The position numbers were made by a program, and so were the translations under genes. Below, piece by piece: positions 34,310-45,154 of a stretch of 64,000 bases of DNA. Every line of letters begins with the position of its first letter. Position 1 is the stretch's first letter. The DNA lies in contig CACAAX010000001.1 of the NCBI GenBank assembly GCA_902530595.1, forward strand, positions 40,377 to 104,376, in the 5' to 3' direction. This stretch comes from an uncultured Alphaproteobacteria bacterium. Lineage in GTDB: Bacteria; Pseudomonadota; Alphaproteobacteria; Rhodobacterales; Rhodobacteraceae. The notes beneath the pieces were generated by a model. The model did not search any database. It had not been told where the DNA came from and saw only the letters and a list, made by a program, of their open reading frames with translations.

Positions 34310-35185
34310 TCAGTTTTTTAGATTTTTGGCAGTGTTGTCGAGTAAGTATGAGAAAATACCCGCAAATATAACGATCGAAGAGCCTATTATGATAGGCCAC
34401 GTTATACTCTCATTAAACATTAGAACTCCAATAATGCCAGCAAAAACCAAGTGGAAATAAGCAAATGGTTGAATAACGGTTGCTTCAGCAAACTCGAATG
34501 CTTTGATAAGTACGAAATGACCAACGATACCCAAAATACATAATATTAACATTAAGAGAATATCTGATCTTTCAATAGGTATAATGTAAAATGGAGCTAT
34601 AAGCGTTGAGAAGAAAGCTCCAATAAATCCTGTCCAAATTAAACTTGTATAACTACTGTCACTAAAACTTGCCATCCTTGTTAAAACTCCATAAAGGGCA
34701 AATAAGACCGCTCCAATGAATGGAATAATTGATTGCATTTGAAATACATCACCACTAGGTTTGACAATTATCAATACCCCTAAGAATCCTACCAGTACTA
34801 TCCCAAATTTCAGCTTTGTAACAGCTTCTTTTAATATAAAGTATGAAAAGATTACGACCAATAAAGGATAGCTTGAAAAAATTGCTGATGTAGCAACTAA
34901 GCCCACTATAGTGAAGGAGTAGACGGTGACAAATATTTCGGCTACCAAAATACTACTTCTTAAAATCTGCAGGAGTGGTCTTTTGCTGAATACAAGGGAA
35001 CGCGATTTCTTAAATAAAAAAAAGTATAAAGAAATTCCTGCAGCTAATGCCCAAAATCTTAGTATAATCGTCAACGTAACAGAGTATTTTTCAGCGAGAT
35101 ATCTTGAGAGGCCATCTTGTGTAGCAAAAACTAGAGTAGCAATAAGCATTAGAGCTATTCCCAATCTAACGTTCTGACCAGTCAA
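34310..35185 (-). CDS. EamA/DMT superfamily transporter
   Basis: About ten hydrophobic segments; EamA-like repeats (GISLYFFLFKKSRS...; IGVLMFNESITWPIIIGSSIVIFAGIF). Confidence 0.9.
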   Translation of the reverse strand: MTGQNVRLGIALMLIATLVFATQDGLSRYLAEKYSVTLTIILRFWALAAGISLYFFLFKKSRSLVFSKRPLLQILRSSILVAEIFVTVYSFTIVGLVATSAIFSSYPLLVVIFSYFILKEAVTKLKFGIVLVGFLGVLIIVKPSGDVFQMQSIIPFIGAVLFALYGVLTRMASFSDSSYTSLIWTGFIGAFFSTLIAPFYIIPIERSDILLMLILCILGIVGHFVLIKAFEFAEATVIQPFAYFHLVFAGIIGVLMFNESITWPIIIGSSIVIFAGIFSYLLDNTAKNLKN

Positions 35186-36013
35186 TTATGATGCCACTGC
35201 AGACATGGACAAAACCCCAGACTTATCGGTAACCCAAAACTCTCCAGTATCTGAAGTGTTAATGGAAAATTCATCGGACACAAATACTGGGTTTAGTGCT
35301 CTATATTTAAAAAACTGCAACCCACCCTCAAACTTCTGCTCTGCAGCATCAATTAAATTTTGAGCTAGTAATGGGCCATGAACGACTAGTGAAGGGTAGT
35401 ATTCAACAGTTTTGCAATAATCCACATCATAGTGAATTCTATGACTATTCATGGTTAATGCAGAATATTTAAAAAGTTGATTTTCTGTATACTTCCTATT
35501 CAAACAAGATTCAGAGCGTTTTTTGTGCGGCTTGTGCACCCTCTGATCAAATCCTAAACGCTTGGGAAGATATACGAGGCTTTGCCGTTCGATTAGAAGT
35601 GTCGTGTCGTTATTTTTCAGTTCATTTTTTATTTCAATTACACAGAAGTCACCTGAATTACCTTTTTTGTAATTTATACTTTCAAGTGTAATAACTCTTG
35701 TTATTTCCATTCCAATCAAAAGTGGCTCAAAAAAGTTAATTTCACTTCCTCCCCACATTCTTCTAGGGAAGCCGGTATCTGGAATTATGTTGTTTCCTGG
35801 CTTAATGTGGCCATCCAACCCGAGGAGCTTATCTTCAGCAGTCTCCCAACAGAAAAACCAATGCCAGTACTTAGGGAGTGGTTCGCCTAACTTTAATTCA
35901 AGTTCATTTACTTGGAAAAAATCCTTAGCAACGCGTGATCTCGCTATATCAACTTTATCTTTAATTACTTTTTGTTTCTCTAAATTTTTTCTAATATCTT
36001 CTTGTGTGAGCAT
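35186..36013 (-). CDS. FAS1-like/MaoC-type dehydratase, mesaconyl-C4-CoA hydratase-like
   Basis: LPKYWHWFFCWE...DGHIKPGNNIIPDTGFPRRMWGGSEINFFEPLLIGMEITR; C-terminal RIHYDVDYCKTVEYYPSLVVHGPLLAQNLID. Confidence 0.78.
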   Translation of the reverse strand: MLTQEDIRKNLEKQKVIKDKVDIARSRVAKDFFQVNELELKLGEPLPKYWHWFFCWETAEDKLLGLDGHIKPGNNIIPDTGFPRRMWGGSEINFFEPLLIGMEITRVITLESINYKKGNSGDFCVIEIKNELKNNDTTLLIERQSLVYLPKRLGFDQRVHKPHKKRSESCLNRKYTENQLFKYSALTMNSHRIHYDVDYCKTVEYYPSLVVHGPLLAQNLIDAAEQKFEGGLQFFKYRALNPVFVSDEFSINTSDTGEFWVTDKSGVLSMSAVAS

Positions 36014-36057
36014 TTTATTTGGCCAAAATGAGATTGCTTATCGGCATTCCAGAAGCA

Positions 36058-36615
36058 TTATATCGAGGATTGTGCAAGAAATTTTTCTAGCAATTTATCT
36101 AGCAACTCATTCGATTTTTCATCAGTAAGGTCTCCAGCCTCATTAAAGGCTCTGCTTGAATGACCAATTAAAACTTCAGGAGTCTGTATTATTTTGCAGT
36201 CAAAGGGAGTTAGGCACATTCTGAGCATGTATTGACTTCTTTCCCCACCAGACCGGCCATCGGTAGCAGAAACTATAGCTATGGTTTTTGACGTAAACGG
36301 ATTAGGCTTTAATCTAGACATCCAATCAAACGAATTTTTTAACGCACCAGAAATACCTTTATTGTATTCTGGTGTTGATATGATTATTCCTGAGGCCCGG
36401 CTAAGAGTCTCTCCAAGTTTTATAACAGTCTCTGGAATACCGGCTTCCTTTTCCAAATCGTCGTTGTAAAGGGGAAGATTAATATTACCGAATGAAAAAT
36501 GTATATCACCATCTTTCAATTTAATTTTTTTTTCTATATATTTTATTAGTTTCGTGTTTGAGGACGCTTTTCTGAGTGAGCCAGAAAGTCCAACTATTGT
36601 CGTAGATTTGATCAT
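36058..36615 (-). CDS. NADPH-dependent FMN reductase family protein
   Basis: GLSGSLRKASSNTKLIKYIE; STPEYNKGISGALKNSFDWMSR. Confidence 0.9.
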   Translation of the reverse strand: MIKSTTIVGLSGSLRKASSNTKLIKYIEKKIKLKDGDIHFSFGNINLPLYNDDLEKEAGIPETVIKLGETLSRASGIIISTPEYNKGISGALKNSFDWMSRLKPNPFTSKTIAIVSATDGRSGGERSQYMLRMCLTPFDCKIIQTPEVLIGHSSRAFNEAGDLTDEKSNELLDKLLEKFLAQSSI

Positions 36616-36753
36616 GTTATTTTCCAGCTACTTTGAATATGAGTCTTGCTGTAGTTTCACAAGGATTGGGTTGTGTTTTTTATAGTGATTTATTTATAAC
36701 TGAAGGTTATAAGGTTGATAATCAATTTTTTCAAATAAAAAGGAAGAGTTTTT

Positions 36754-39700
36754 TTGGATATTACAAAACTTCGACTTCTAGGCTTCAAAAGCTTTGTAGA
36801 TTCCACTGAGCTGGAATTATTGCCAGGGCTCACTGGAATAGTAGGGCCTAACGGTTGTGGAAAATCGAATATTATAGATGCATTCCAATGGTTGATGGGT
36901 GAGAGTAGACCATCTTCAATGAGGGCATCTGGAATGGAAGACGTGATCTTTGCCGGCGTAGAAGGAAGAAGCCCAAGGAACTTCGCTGAAGTCACCTTAG
37001 AAATTGATAACTCTGAACAAAAAGCTGCTAGCGAATTCAACCGACACAAAGAAATTGAGATATCGAGAAAGATTACAAGAGAAATAGGTTCGTCATACCG
37101 ACTCAATGGGAAAGAAGTGAGAGCACGCGATGTACAGACACTATTTGCAGATTGTTCATCAGGTTCTAATTCTTCTAGCCTCATTAAACAGGGGCAAATT
37201 GCAGAGCTTTTAAACATGAAGCCTAAAGACCGAAAAAAGATTTTAGAAGAGGCGGCTGGAATTTCAGGGCTTTACCATCGTCGCCATGAAGCCCAATTAA
37301 AACTTAATGGAGCGGAGAGAAATCTTGACAGACTTCAAGATTTAATTTCTCAACTTGAGGTGCAGTTAAAAACCATTGAAAAGCAGGCGCGAGAGGCTGA
37401 AAGATATGCAAAGTTATCTAAAGAAATTAGAACACTGAAGGGCATATTGTTACTAAAACAGTATTTAAGTTTGAGATCCGATATTAGCTCTGTAGATACA
37501 TCTTACACTGAAAATTTGAAAAGACTATCCCGTCTGGAGACTGAAGACCGTGAACTTCAAAAAAAAATCGATATTGAAAATGAAAATATCTCAAAACAAA
37601 AATTAGATGTCGAGGAAAAATCAGAGGCCCACCAAAATACTCTATTAGAACGACAAGTTGTGTTGAATGAAATTAACTTAACAGAGAGAAAAGCTAACGA
37701 ATTACAGAGTCAATTGACTCAAAGCGAAGCTGATTTGCAAAGAGAAGAGCAGTTGATGGCAGATGCAGAGAGTAATATGGTAGATCAAAACAACCTATTA
37801 CGGGAAGTAGACGAAAAACTGCATGACATTGATGAAAAAATTGAGAATGAAAAGGAAGCAATAGAACAAAACAACCAACGCATTCAAGCAGTAAACGAGA
37901 GCTATAATTCATTAAGAGATAAGTTGAATGAGTTGAGAGCTGAAAAAATTCTAAATGAAAAAAGAAAAGAAGAACGTTCATCTACTCTTTTAGACTTAAA
38001 TAGATATATCGAAAAGCTTAATGACGCTTTAGAAAAATTAAAGAGTGCTGAACAACATGAAATAAACAAACTTGAAGACCTTATTAAGGAACAAGATAAT
38101 CTTAAATCTACATACCAAACTGATGCCAATTATTTTTTTCAAAAAGAAAAAGATTTTCAAAAAAATCAGGAGGAGATTGCAATTGTTGATAACGAAATCA
38201 ATAAGCTCAATGCAACAAAGGCTGTAAATATTTCTGAGCTCGAGGCATCAAAAGGTCTTCTAAGTAAAAATAATGATCAAAAAACTGTTTTTGATAAACT
38301 AGAAATTGAAAATGGATTTGAACGTTGTCTAGATGCACTATTCTTTTCAGAGTTAGAATACCCAGAGATAACAAAAAGAAAAATATCTGGTTGGCAAAAT
38401 GTTCTTGATAAAATCGATAATAAAATAAAAAAGAACTTTTCTAATTTAGAAAATTTATCTTCGCGTATTAAGGGTCCTGATGTTTTAAATTATCTCTTCG
38501 AGCATGTTGGGATAGTCTCTTCAACCGAAGAGGGAGATAAACTCAGTAAGATGCTTCTTCCTGGCCAACAGCTTATTACAAAAGAGGGAGATTTATGGCG
38601 ATGGGATGGGTTTGTAAGGTATTCGACAGGGGAAATCTCAAAAAATGAATTAAAAGTGAGGAATCAAAAAAAAGTGGTCGAGATACAAGACAGGCTTAAG
38701 GAAATAGAGTCCCAGCTAGATGGTTTACAAAATAAAAAGACGATACTGGAAGAAAAAACGTCTTCATTCGGAAACTTAGAGACAGAAAGATTGAAAATAT
38801 CTAAAGGAGGGTCTAATCTTCAGGCCTTGGAAGGTGAAATTGCACGACATAAGAACCAGCGCGCTATCGCTAGCGACAATATCATTTCACTAGAGAAGAA
38901 AATCGAGGAAGAGACTGCCCAACTCAAAAAATATCAGGAGCATGATAGTGACAAAGGGGATCCCGTTGACCCAGATTCTGACAAAAATGAGAACCAATTA
39001 CTCGTTAGTAATTTAGAGGAATTGGATAAACAAAGAGAAGAGTTAAGAACTGAAAAGGCAAATTTTGATAAACTTACGGACGATAAAAACTCTTTAGGAG
39101 AAAGAAAAGAAGAAATCGAGATAAATCGATCAAAATGGAAGGCTCAGTCAGAAATTGCTATCGAAAGAAAATCAAGTATTAAAGCAAGAATAGAGAGTCT
39201 GAAGTTAGAGATTGAAAAAACCTCATCACGCCCAGGAGATCTAGAAAATAGTAAAGAGGTTATCGATAGAAAAATGGAGGTTACTAGTAAAGAGCTTGTG
39301 AATGCTCGGGATACGTTAGCTTCATCAGAAGGTAATCTAAGAAAGTTACAATCCAGAAATAAGGAACTCATAGCAGAGCTTGGATTAGAGAAAGAAAATC
39401 AAGTAAGATTAACTACAAAAAAAGAGGGTTTGGCTGATAATATTGCTGAGTTAGATAGTAGAATAAATAACGAATATAATGTAAAATTTGATAAATTTCA
39501 GGATGAGTTTTCAAATAATCAAATCAAGGATTTTTCTCAAGCAGAAATAGAGACGAGATTAGAAAAACAGATCAGATTTAGAGATAATCTTGGGTCTGTT
39601 AACTTAAGAGCTGAGCAAGACGCAAAAGAGATTAGAGATGAGCTCGAAACAATCCTAACTGAGAGAAACGATGTAGGTCAAGCAATTGAGAAGTTAAACG

Positions 39701-40209
39701 CGGCGGTAAGAAGTATCAATAAGGATGGCAGACAGAAATTGACTGAGGCCTTTACTGAAGTAAATAAAACGTTTCAAACACTCTTCACTAGACTTTTTCA
39801 AGGTGGGAAGGCAGAGCTCGCATTGGTAGATAGCACAGATCCACTAGAGGCGGGTTTAGAAATAATGTGTCAACCACCAGGAAAAAAAGTTACCACAATT
39901 TCACTTCTGTCGGGAGGTGAACAAACACTAACAGCTCTAGCGTTGATTTTTGCGGTATTTCTATCAAACCCAAGTCCCATATGCTTAATGGATGAGGTTG
40001 ATGCGCCTTTGGATGATGCAAACATCGAAAAATACTGTGATATTCTCGACTTTATGATTAACGAAACTAACACAAGATTTATTGTTATTACTCATAACAT
40101 AATAACTATTACTAGAATGGACAGATTGTTTGGTGTTACCATGATGGAACCAGGAGTAAGCCAATTAGTTGGGGTTGATCTCACTCGCGCAGAAGAGTTA
40201 ATTAACTGA
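36754..40209 (+). CDS. smc: Chromosome segregation protein SMC
   Basis: KLRLLGFKSFVDSTELELLPGLTGIVGPNGCGKSNIIDAFQWLMGE; long coiled coil; LLSGGEQTLTALALIFAVFLSNPSPICLMDEVDAPLDDANIEK. TTG start. Confidence 0.96.
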   Translation: MDITKLRLLGFKSFVDSTELELLPGLTGIVGPNGCGKSNIIDAFQWLMGESRPSSMRASGMEDVIFAGVEGRSPRNFAEVTLEIDNSEQKAASEFNRHKEIEISRKITREIGSSYRLNGKEVRARDVQTLFADCSSGSNSSSLIKQGQIAELLNMKPKDRKKILEEAAGISGLYHRRHEAQLKLNGAERNLDRLQDLISQLEVQLKTIEKQAREAERYAKLSKEIRTLKGILLLKQYLSLRSDISSVDTSYTENLKRLSRLETEDRELQKKIDIENENISKQKLDVEEKSEAHQNTLLERQVVLNEINLTERKANELQSQLTQSEADLQREEQLMADAESNMVDQNNLLREVDEKLHDIDEKIENEKEAIEQNNQRIQAVNESYNSLRDKLNELRAEKILNEKRKEERSSTLLDLNRYIEKLNDALEKLKSAEQHEINKLEDLIKEQDNLKSTYQTDANYFFQKEKDFQKNQEEIAIVDNEINKLNATKAVNISELEASKGLLSKNNDQKTVFDKLEIENGFERCLDALFFSELEYPEITKRKISGWQNVLDKIDNKIKKNFSNLENLSSRIKGPDVLNYLFEHVGIVSSTEEGDKLSKMLLPGQQLITKEGDLWRWDGFVRYSTGEISKNELKVRNQKKVVEIQDRLKEIESQLDGLQNKKTILEEKTSSFGNLETERLKISKGGSNLQALEGEIARHKNQRAIASDNIISLEKKIEEETAQLKKYQEHDSDKGDPVDPDSDKNENQLLVSNLEELDKQREELRTEKANFDKLTDDKNSLGERKEEIEINRSKWKAQSEIAIERKSSIKARIESLKLEIEKTSSRPGDLENSKEVIDRKMEVTSKELVNARDTLASSEGNLRKLQSRNKELIAELGLEKENQVRLTTKKEGLADNIAELDSRINNEYNVKFDKFQDEFSNNQIKDFSQAEIETRLEKQIRFRDNLGSVNLRAEQDAKEIRDELETILTERNDVGQAIEKLNAAVRSINKDGRQKLTEAFTEVNKTFQTLFTRLFQGGKAELALVDSTDPLEAGLEIMCQPPGKKVTTISLLSGGEQTLTALALIFAVFLSNPSPICLMDEVDAPLDDANIEKYCDILDFMINETNTRFIVITHNIITITRMDRLFGVTMMEPGVSQLVGVDLTRAEELIN

Positions 40210-40216
40210 GGTTTTT

Positions 40217-41044
40217 ATGGAAGATGATTTCAAAAATATAGTTTCTACAGATTGGCTTGCACAACATTTAGAGGCTCCTGATATAAGGATAATTGATTCT
40301 AGTTGGTATTTTCCGCAAGAGAAACGAAACGCAGAACAAGAATTTTTAGAATGTCATATTCCGGGGGCATCTTTCTTTGATATTGACAAAATAAAAGATA
40401 ACGACAGCGACTTACCTCACATGCTACCACCCTCGGAGATGTTCAATTCTACTGTCCGGAAACTCGGTATAGGTGATGGACATAAAGTCGTCATATACGA
40501 TGGATTAGGAATGAGGTCTGCTGCTCGACTATGGTGGATGTTTAAAGTGTTTGGATACTCTGATGTAGTTGTACTTGATGGAGGATTCCCAAAGTGGGTT
40601 AAAGAAAATAGATCGACTACAGCTGATCTAAACGAGAAAGAAATTAGACACCTGACTATCTATGAAGATAAGAGTATAGTAGCTGATAGGGATGATGTTC
40701 TGAGAGCAACTAAATTAAATCATTGCTCAATAATTGATGCGCGTTCAGAGGAGCGTTTTATGGGAACAGCGCCTGAACCAAGAAGTGGTTTGCGATCTGG
40801 ATCAATAGAAAATTCAATTAATGTTCCTTATGAAACTCTATTGAATGAAGATTTTACGTTTAAAAAAAAGCGAGAGATTTTAGATATCTTTTCTAAGAAG
40901 GGTGTAGTTTTTAATAATTATATTATTACAACTTGCGGGTCAGGAGTAACTGCAGCGGTTTTATATTTAGCGTTAGACGAAATTGGCTGTTCAAAAATTT
41001 CCTTATATGATGGTTCCTGGGCGGAGTGGGGAAAAATTGATTAG
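40217..41044 (+). CDS. sseA: 3-mercaptopyruvate/thiosulfate sulfurtransferase (two rhodanese domains)
   Basis: VSTDWLAQHLEAPDIRIIDSSWYFP; TTCGSGVTAAVLYLALDEIG. Confidence 0.92.
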   Translation: MEDDFKNIVSTDWLAQHLEAPDIRIIDSSWYFPQEKRNAEQEFLECHIPGASFFDIDKIKDNDSDLPHMLPPSEMFNSTVRKLGIGDGHKVVIYDGLGMRSAARLWWMFKVFGYSDVVVLDGGFPKWVKENRSTTADLNEKEIRHLTIYEDKSIVADRDDVLRATKLNHCSIIDARSEERFMGTAPEPRSGLRSGSIENSINVPYETLLNEDFTFKKKREILDIFSKKGVVFNNYIITTCGSGVTAAVLYLALDEIGCSKISLYDGSWAEWGKID

Positions 41045-41053
41045 AAGTTTCAA

Positions 41054-41617
41054 ATGCAACATCAAGAAGCAAGCAGAATATTAAACTATACTGTCTCATT
41101 TTTGTCTTTAGAAACTAAGGATATTAAGTATTTTAAAAATGTTTTGGGTAATCATGCTATAAGCTTTCTTAAAGCAATATCACCAAATACATCATATTTT
41201 TTATATCTTTATAAGGAGGTTGGTCGAAAATATGAGTGGACCGATTGGTTGCGATCCGAAAAAAGCAAGTTGGAAAGCTTTTTGACTGACGATAACGTTA
41301 TTCTATATTCTCTCATTCTCCGAGGCGTACCTAAGGGCTTTTTTGTTCTCGATTATAGGCTTTTACCCGTTTGTGACTTAGCCTATTTTGGGTTGTTTGA
41401 TGACGTAACTGGCAAAGGCTTAGGTAAATTTATGATGAACAGAGTTTTTGAGGAAGTAATGGAGAGGGGTGATGTAAAAACACTAACTGTCAACACTAAT
41501 ACACTGGACCACAAAAGTGCCCTTCCTCTTTACCAAAAAGCTGGATTTAATATATATAAAATAGAGAATCATAAGAGAAGTGCGTCGTCTCAATTGGAAA
41601 ATAAGGAGTATCTATAA
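41054..41617 (+). CDS. GNAT family N-acetyltransferase
   Basis: YFGLFDDVTGKGLGKFMMNRVFEEV...TNTLDHKSALPLYQKAGFNIYK. Confidence 0.85.
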   Translation: MQHQEASRILNYTVSFLSLETKDIKYFKNVLGNHAISFLKAISPNTSYFLYLYKEVGRKYEWTDWLRSEKSKLESFLTDDNVILYSLILRGVPKGFFVLDYRLLPVCDLAYFGLFDDVTGKGLGKFMMNRVFEEVMERGDVKTLTVNTNTLDHKSALPLYQKAGFNIYKIENHKRSASSQLENKEYL

Positions 41618-42796
41618 ATGTTCGAGCATTTAAATAGTCAACCATCAGATAAAATAATGGAGTTAATGGCTCAATACGCGGAGGATACAAGAACAAATAA
41701 GTTAGATTTGGGTGTGGGCGTTTACAAGAATGCCGAAGGAGCAACACCAATAATGAAAGCAGTAAAAAAAAGTGAAGAGATACTGCACAGATCGCAGGAT
41801 AGTAAAAGTTATGTTGGCTTAGTAGGCTCAATTGAATTCTCCAAAAATATAGGAGGATTAGTCTTAAATAACTCTGTAGATGACAAAAGGCTCTCATTTG
41901 CTCAAGCGCCTGGAGGAACCGGGGCCTTACACCAACTTCTTCTTTTAGCCAGAGCTACAAAGAGCGTCGGTAATGTTTGGGTTTCAAATCCAAGCTGGCC
42001 CAATCACCAAGCTATTTTGAAACACTTGGGCATGAATATGAGCTCCTATTATTATTTTGATGAGACCACATGTGAAGTGAATTTTGACAAAATGTATAAA
42101 GACCTCAATGATATGCGTGAAAACGATATATTGTTATTGCATGGATGTTGTCACAACCCTACTGGAGCAAATTTAAGCTTGGAACAATGGGTAGAGATAA
42201 CACAATTGGTTCAGGACAAAAATGTTTTACCTTTCATAGATCTTGCATATCAAGGCTTTGGAGACGGCATAGCTAAAGATGTTGAAGGTCTAAATTATCT
42301 TATAAAAAATGTATCAGAAGCAATGATTGCTGTCTCGTGCTCAAAAAATTTTGGTGTTTACAGAGATAGAGTAGGCGTAGCTATTGTAGTTTCAGAGCCA
42401 GCGAAACAACATGTAGTTCAAGATAACCTTAAATCATTAAACCGGCTTACATTTTCTTTCCCTCCAGACCACGGTGCTGCAGTAGTTAATCAAATATTGC
42501 AGGATGAAACGCTTAAGGTTCTGTGGAAAGACGAACTAGAAGAAATGCGTGTAAATATGTTGGATTTGAGAGAGAGGCTTGCATCAGAATTGCAACGAGA
42601 AACTAAATCAGAGCGTTTCAGTTTTGTTAATAAGCATAGGGGTATGTTTTCTAAGTTAGGCTTAACTTCCGACCAAGTTGAGGTTTTAAGAAAGGATCAT
42701 GGAATATATATGGTCTCCGATAGTAGAATAAATGTAGCGGGTTTGCGTAAAGACGTGATAAATTATTTATCAAGTGCGATTGCGAGTATTATTTAA
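41618..42796 (+). CDS. Aromatic amino acid/aspartate aminotransferase (class I)
   Basis: [58 protein letters not shown]. Confidence 0.92.
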   Translation: MFEHLNSQPSDKIMELMAQYAEDTRTNKLDLGVGVYKNAEGATPIMKAVKKSEEILHRSQDSKSYVGLVGSIEFSKNIGGLVLNNSVDDKRLSFAQAPGGTGALHQLLLLARATKSVGNVWVSNPSWPNHQAILKHLGMNMSSYYYFDETTCEVNFDKMYKDLNDMRENDILLLHGCCHNPTGANLSLEQWVEITQLVQDKNVLPFIDLAYQGFGDGIAKDVEGLNYLIKNVSEAMIAVSCSKNFGVYRDRVGVAIVVSEPAKQHVVQDNLKSLNRLTFSFPPDHGAAVVNQILQDETLKVLWKDELEEMRVNMLDLRERLASELQRETKSERFSFVNKHRGMFSKLGLTSDQVEVLRKDHGIYMVSDSRINVAGLRKDVINYLSSAIASII

Positions 42797-42843
42797 AGCT
42801 GACGAAGATTTGTTTAAGAACAATTATAATTAGGATTAAAGGA

Positions 42844-44790
42844 ATGAAAACTGTAGAAGGATATCAGCCCAAGGAAGAGTTTTCCAAAAAAGCGCTTATA
42901 GATAGGACCAAATATCATGAAATGTATACAAGGTCAGTTGAAAGCCCTGAGGCGTTTTGGGAGGATCAGGGCCGTAATCGACTGCTATGGCAAAAAGAAT
43001 TTACTAAAGTCAAAAATGTTTCATATTCCCATCCTGATATTTCTATAAAGTGGTTTGAAGATGGTGTGCTAAATGTGTCTGAAAACTGTGTAGATAGACA
43101 CCTAGAAAACAAAAGCGAAAAAGTGGCAATCCTATGGGAGGGTGATGAGCCAGGGGTTTCTAAAAAAATTACGTACAGAGAACTCCATGAAAATGTGTGT
43201 AAGGTTGGAAACGTTTTAAAGGATCGAGGCATAAAGAAAGGGGATAGAGTAATTTTGTATTTGCCGATGGTTCCAGAAGCGGCTTACGCCATGTTAGCAT
43301 GTGCCAGAGTGGGCGCCATACACTCTGTTGTTTTCGCAGGTTTTTCTCCAGAAGCGCTTGCGAGTCGAATTATTGATTGTGGAGCAAAAGCGGTGATTAC
43401 AGCCAATGAAGCGCCACGAGGTGGAAAACAAACTCCTTTAAAGAAGAATGTTGATGAGGCTTTGGAGATATCCGGAGATATAACCTCTCTTGTTTTGAAG
43501 AGAACTTCAACAGAAGTTAGCATGAAGGAGGGGCGTGATTTCTGGTTGAATGATTTAATGGATAAAGCAAGTACTGTTTGTCCTCCTGAACCTATGAATG
43601 CAGAAGACCCGCTCTTTATACTCTATACCTCCGGCTCAACAGGAAAACCTAAGGGTGTTTTACATTCAACGGCGGGATATATTCTGTATGCTTCAATGAC
43701 ACATAAATTTGTTTTTGATTATAATGATGGAGATATCTATTGGTGCACTGCTGATGTAGGTTGGGTAACTGGTCACAGCTATATCGTTTATGGGCCTTTA
43801 GCAAATGGAGCAACGACTCTCATGTTTGAGGGCGTTCCTACCTATCCTGACGCATCACGATTTTGGCAAATATGTGAAAAATATAAAGTAAATCAATTTT
43901 ATACGGCTCCAACAGCTATAAGAGCCTTGATGGGGCTAGGTGACGAATTTGTTAATAAAAATGATTTGTCTAGCATTCGAATTCTAGGCACTGTAGGAGA
44001 GCCTATTAATCCTGAAGCATGGGAGTGGTATAATCGGGTAGTAGGTAAAAACAATTGCCCAATAGTCGATACGTGGTGGCAAACCGAAACAGGTGGAATT
44101 CTTATTACACCTTTACCAGGAGCTACAACAACCAAGCCTGGTTCTGCAACTTTACCCTTTTTTGGTATTGAGCCTGCAATTCTTGACCCAAACTCTGGAG
44201 AAGAGATATCTGATGAGGAGTGTGAAGGCGTATTGGTAATTAAGGATAGTTGGCCAGGACAAATGCGTACTGTCTTCGGAGATCACGATAGGTTTGTTTC
44301 GACGTATTTTAATGATTATAAAGGTTATTACTTTTCAGGTGATGGGTGTAGAAGGGATAAAGATGGGTATTACTGGATCACTGGAAGAGTCGATGACGTT
44401 TTAAATGTTTCAGGTCATAGAATGGGAACAGCGGAAATTGAAAGTGCTTTAGTCGCTCATCCAAAAGTTAATGAGAGTGCAGTAGTTGGTTTCCCCCACC
44501 CAATTAAAGGCCAAGGGATATACGCATATGTATCTCTAATGTCCGGAGAGAAAAACTCTGATGAACTTTTGAAAGAGCTTCAGGATTGGGTTAGAAAAGA
44601 AATTGGTCCTATTGCAAAGCCTGATATTATTCAATTTTCCCCAGGTCTTCCAAAAACTAGATCAGGTAAGATAATGAGAAGGATTTTGCGAAAAATCGCT
44701 GAGGATGATTTTAGCAATTTAGGTGATACATCTACTTTAGCAGAACCTGCTGTCGTTGATGATCTGATTACTAATCGTAAGAAGCTTTAA
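42844..44790 (+). CDS. acs: Acetyl-CoA synthetase
   Basis: [57 protein letters not shown]-terminal [16 protein letters not shown]. Confidence 0.96.
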   Translation: MKTVEGYQPKEEFSKKALIDRTKYHEMYTRSVESPEAFWEDQGRNRLLWQKEFTKVKNVSYSHPDISIKWFEDGVLNVSENCVDRHLENKSEKVAILWEGDEPGVSKKITYRELHENVCKVGNVLKDRGIKKGDRVILYLPMVPEAAYAMLACARVGAIHSVVFAGFSPEALASRIIDCGAKAVITANEAPRGGKQTPLKKNVDEALEISGDITSLVLKRTSTEVSMKEGRDFWLNDLMDKASTVCPPEPMNAEDPLFILYTSGSTGKPKGVLHSTAGYILYASMTHKFVFDYNDGDIYWCTADVGWVTGHSYIVYGPLANGATTLMFEGVPTYPDASRFWQICEKYKVNQFYTAPTAIRALMGLGDEFVNKNDLSSIRILGTVGEPINPEAWEWYNRVVGKNNCPIVDTWWQTETGGILITPLPGATTTKPGSATLPFFGIEPAILDPNSGEEISDEECEGVLVIKDSWPGQMRTVFGDHDRFVSTYFNDYKGYYFSGDGCRRDKDGYYWITGRVDDVLNVSGHRMGTAEIESALVAHPKVNESAVVGFPHPIKGQGIYAYVSLMSGEKNSDELLKELQDWVRKEIGPIAKPDIIQFSPGLPKTRSGKIMRRILRKIAEDDFSNLGDTSTLAEPAVVDDLITNRKKL

Positions 44791-44804
44791 AGTGAATTAA
44801 ATTA

Positions 44805-45149
44805 ATGAGGATATCTGTGGTTAAAAACTTTTTTATTATAACTTTTTGTTTATTGACAGTTGCTTGTCAAACAAATCAAACTAGTTTCGAGCAACCCAAT
44901 ATTACAGGGAACTACACTGGCCCAACAATCGGGAATAAGGTCAAGCTAACAGATGATGGTCAGTGTATAGCACGTAATTTGAGCTTTTTAGTGGGGCAAC
45001 CTGAATCGGCGCTCGGTGCAATGGAGTACCCATCCAATACTAGGATTATTTTCTTAGATAGAAATGAAAGTATTGAGAATACTAACCCCAAAAGATTGAG
45101 TATTATTGTTGGCAGTCAGAAAAAGATAGTTAGCGTCTATTGCGGTTAA
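44805..45149 (+). CDS. Small lipoprotein resembling I78-family peptidase inhibitor
   Basis: Lipobox LLTVAC; C-terminal half CIARNLSFLVGQPESAL...TRIIFLDRNESIENTNPKRLSIIVGSQKKIVSVYCG follows the I78 pattern (paired Cys, SVYCG end). Confidence 0.68.
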   Translation: MRISVVKNFFIITFCLLTVACQTNQTSFEQPNITGNYTGPTIGNKVKLTDDGQCIARNLSFLVGQPESALGAMEYPSNTRIIFLDRNESIENTNPKRLSIIVGSQKKIVSVYCG

Positions 45150-45154
45150 ACTCG

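Noticed and set aside
34285-34331. Inverted repeat TGCCAAA ... TTTGGCA between slt and the EamA gene
   Set aside because: 33-nt loop and one arm lies in the EamA coding end; too weak to call a terminator.
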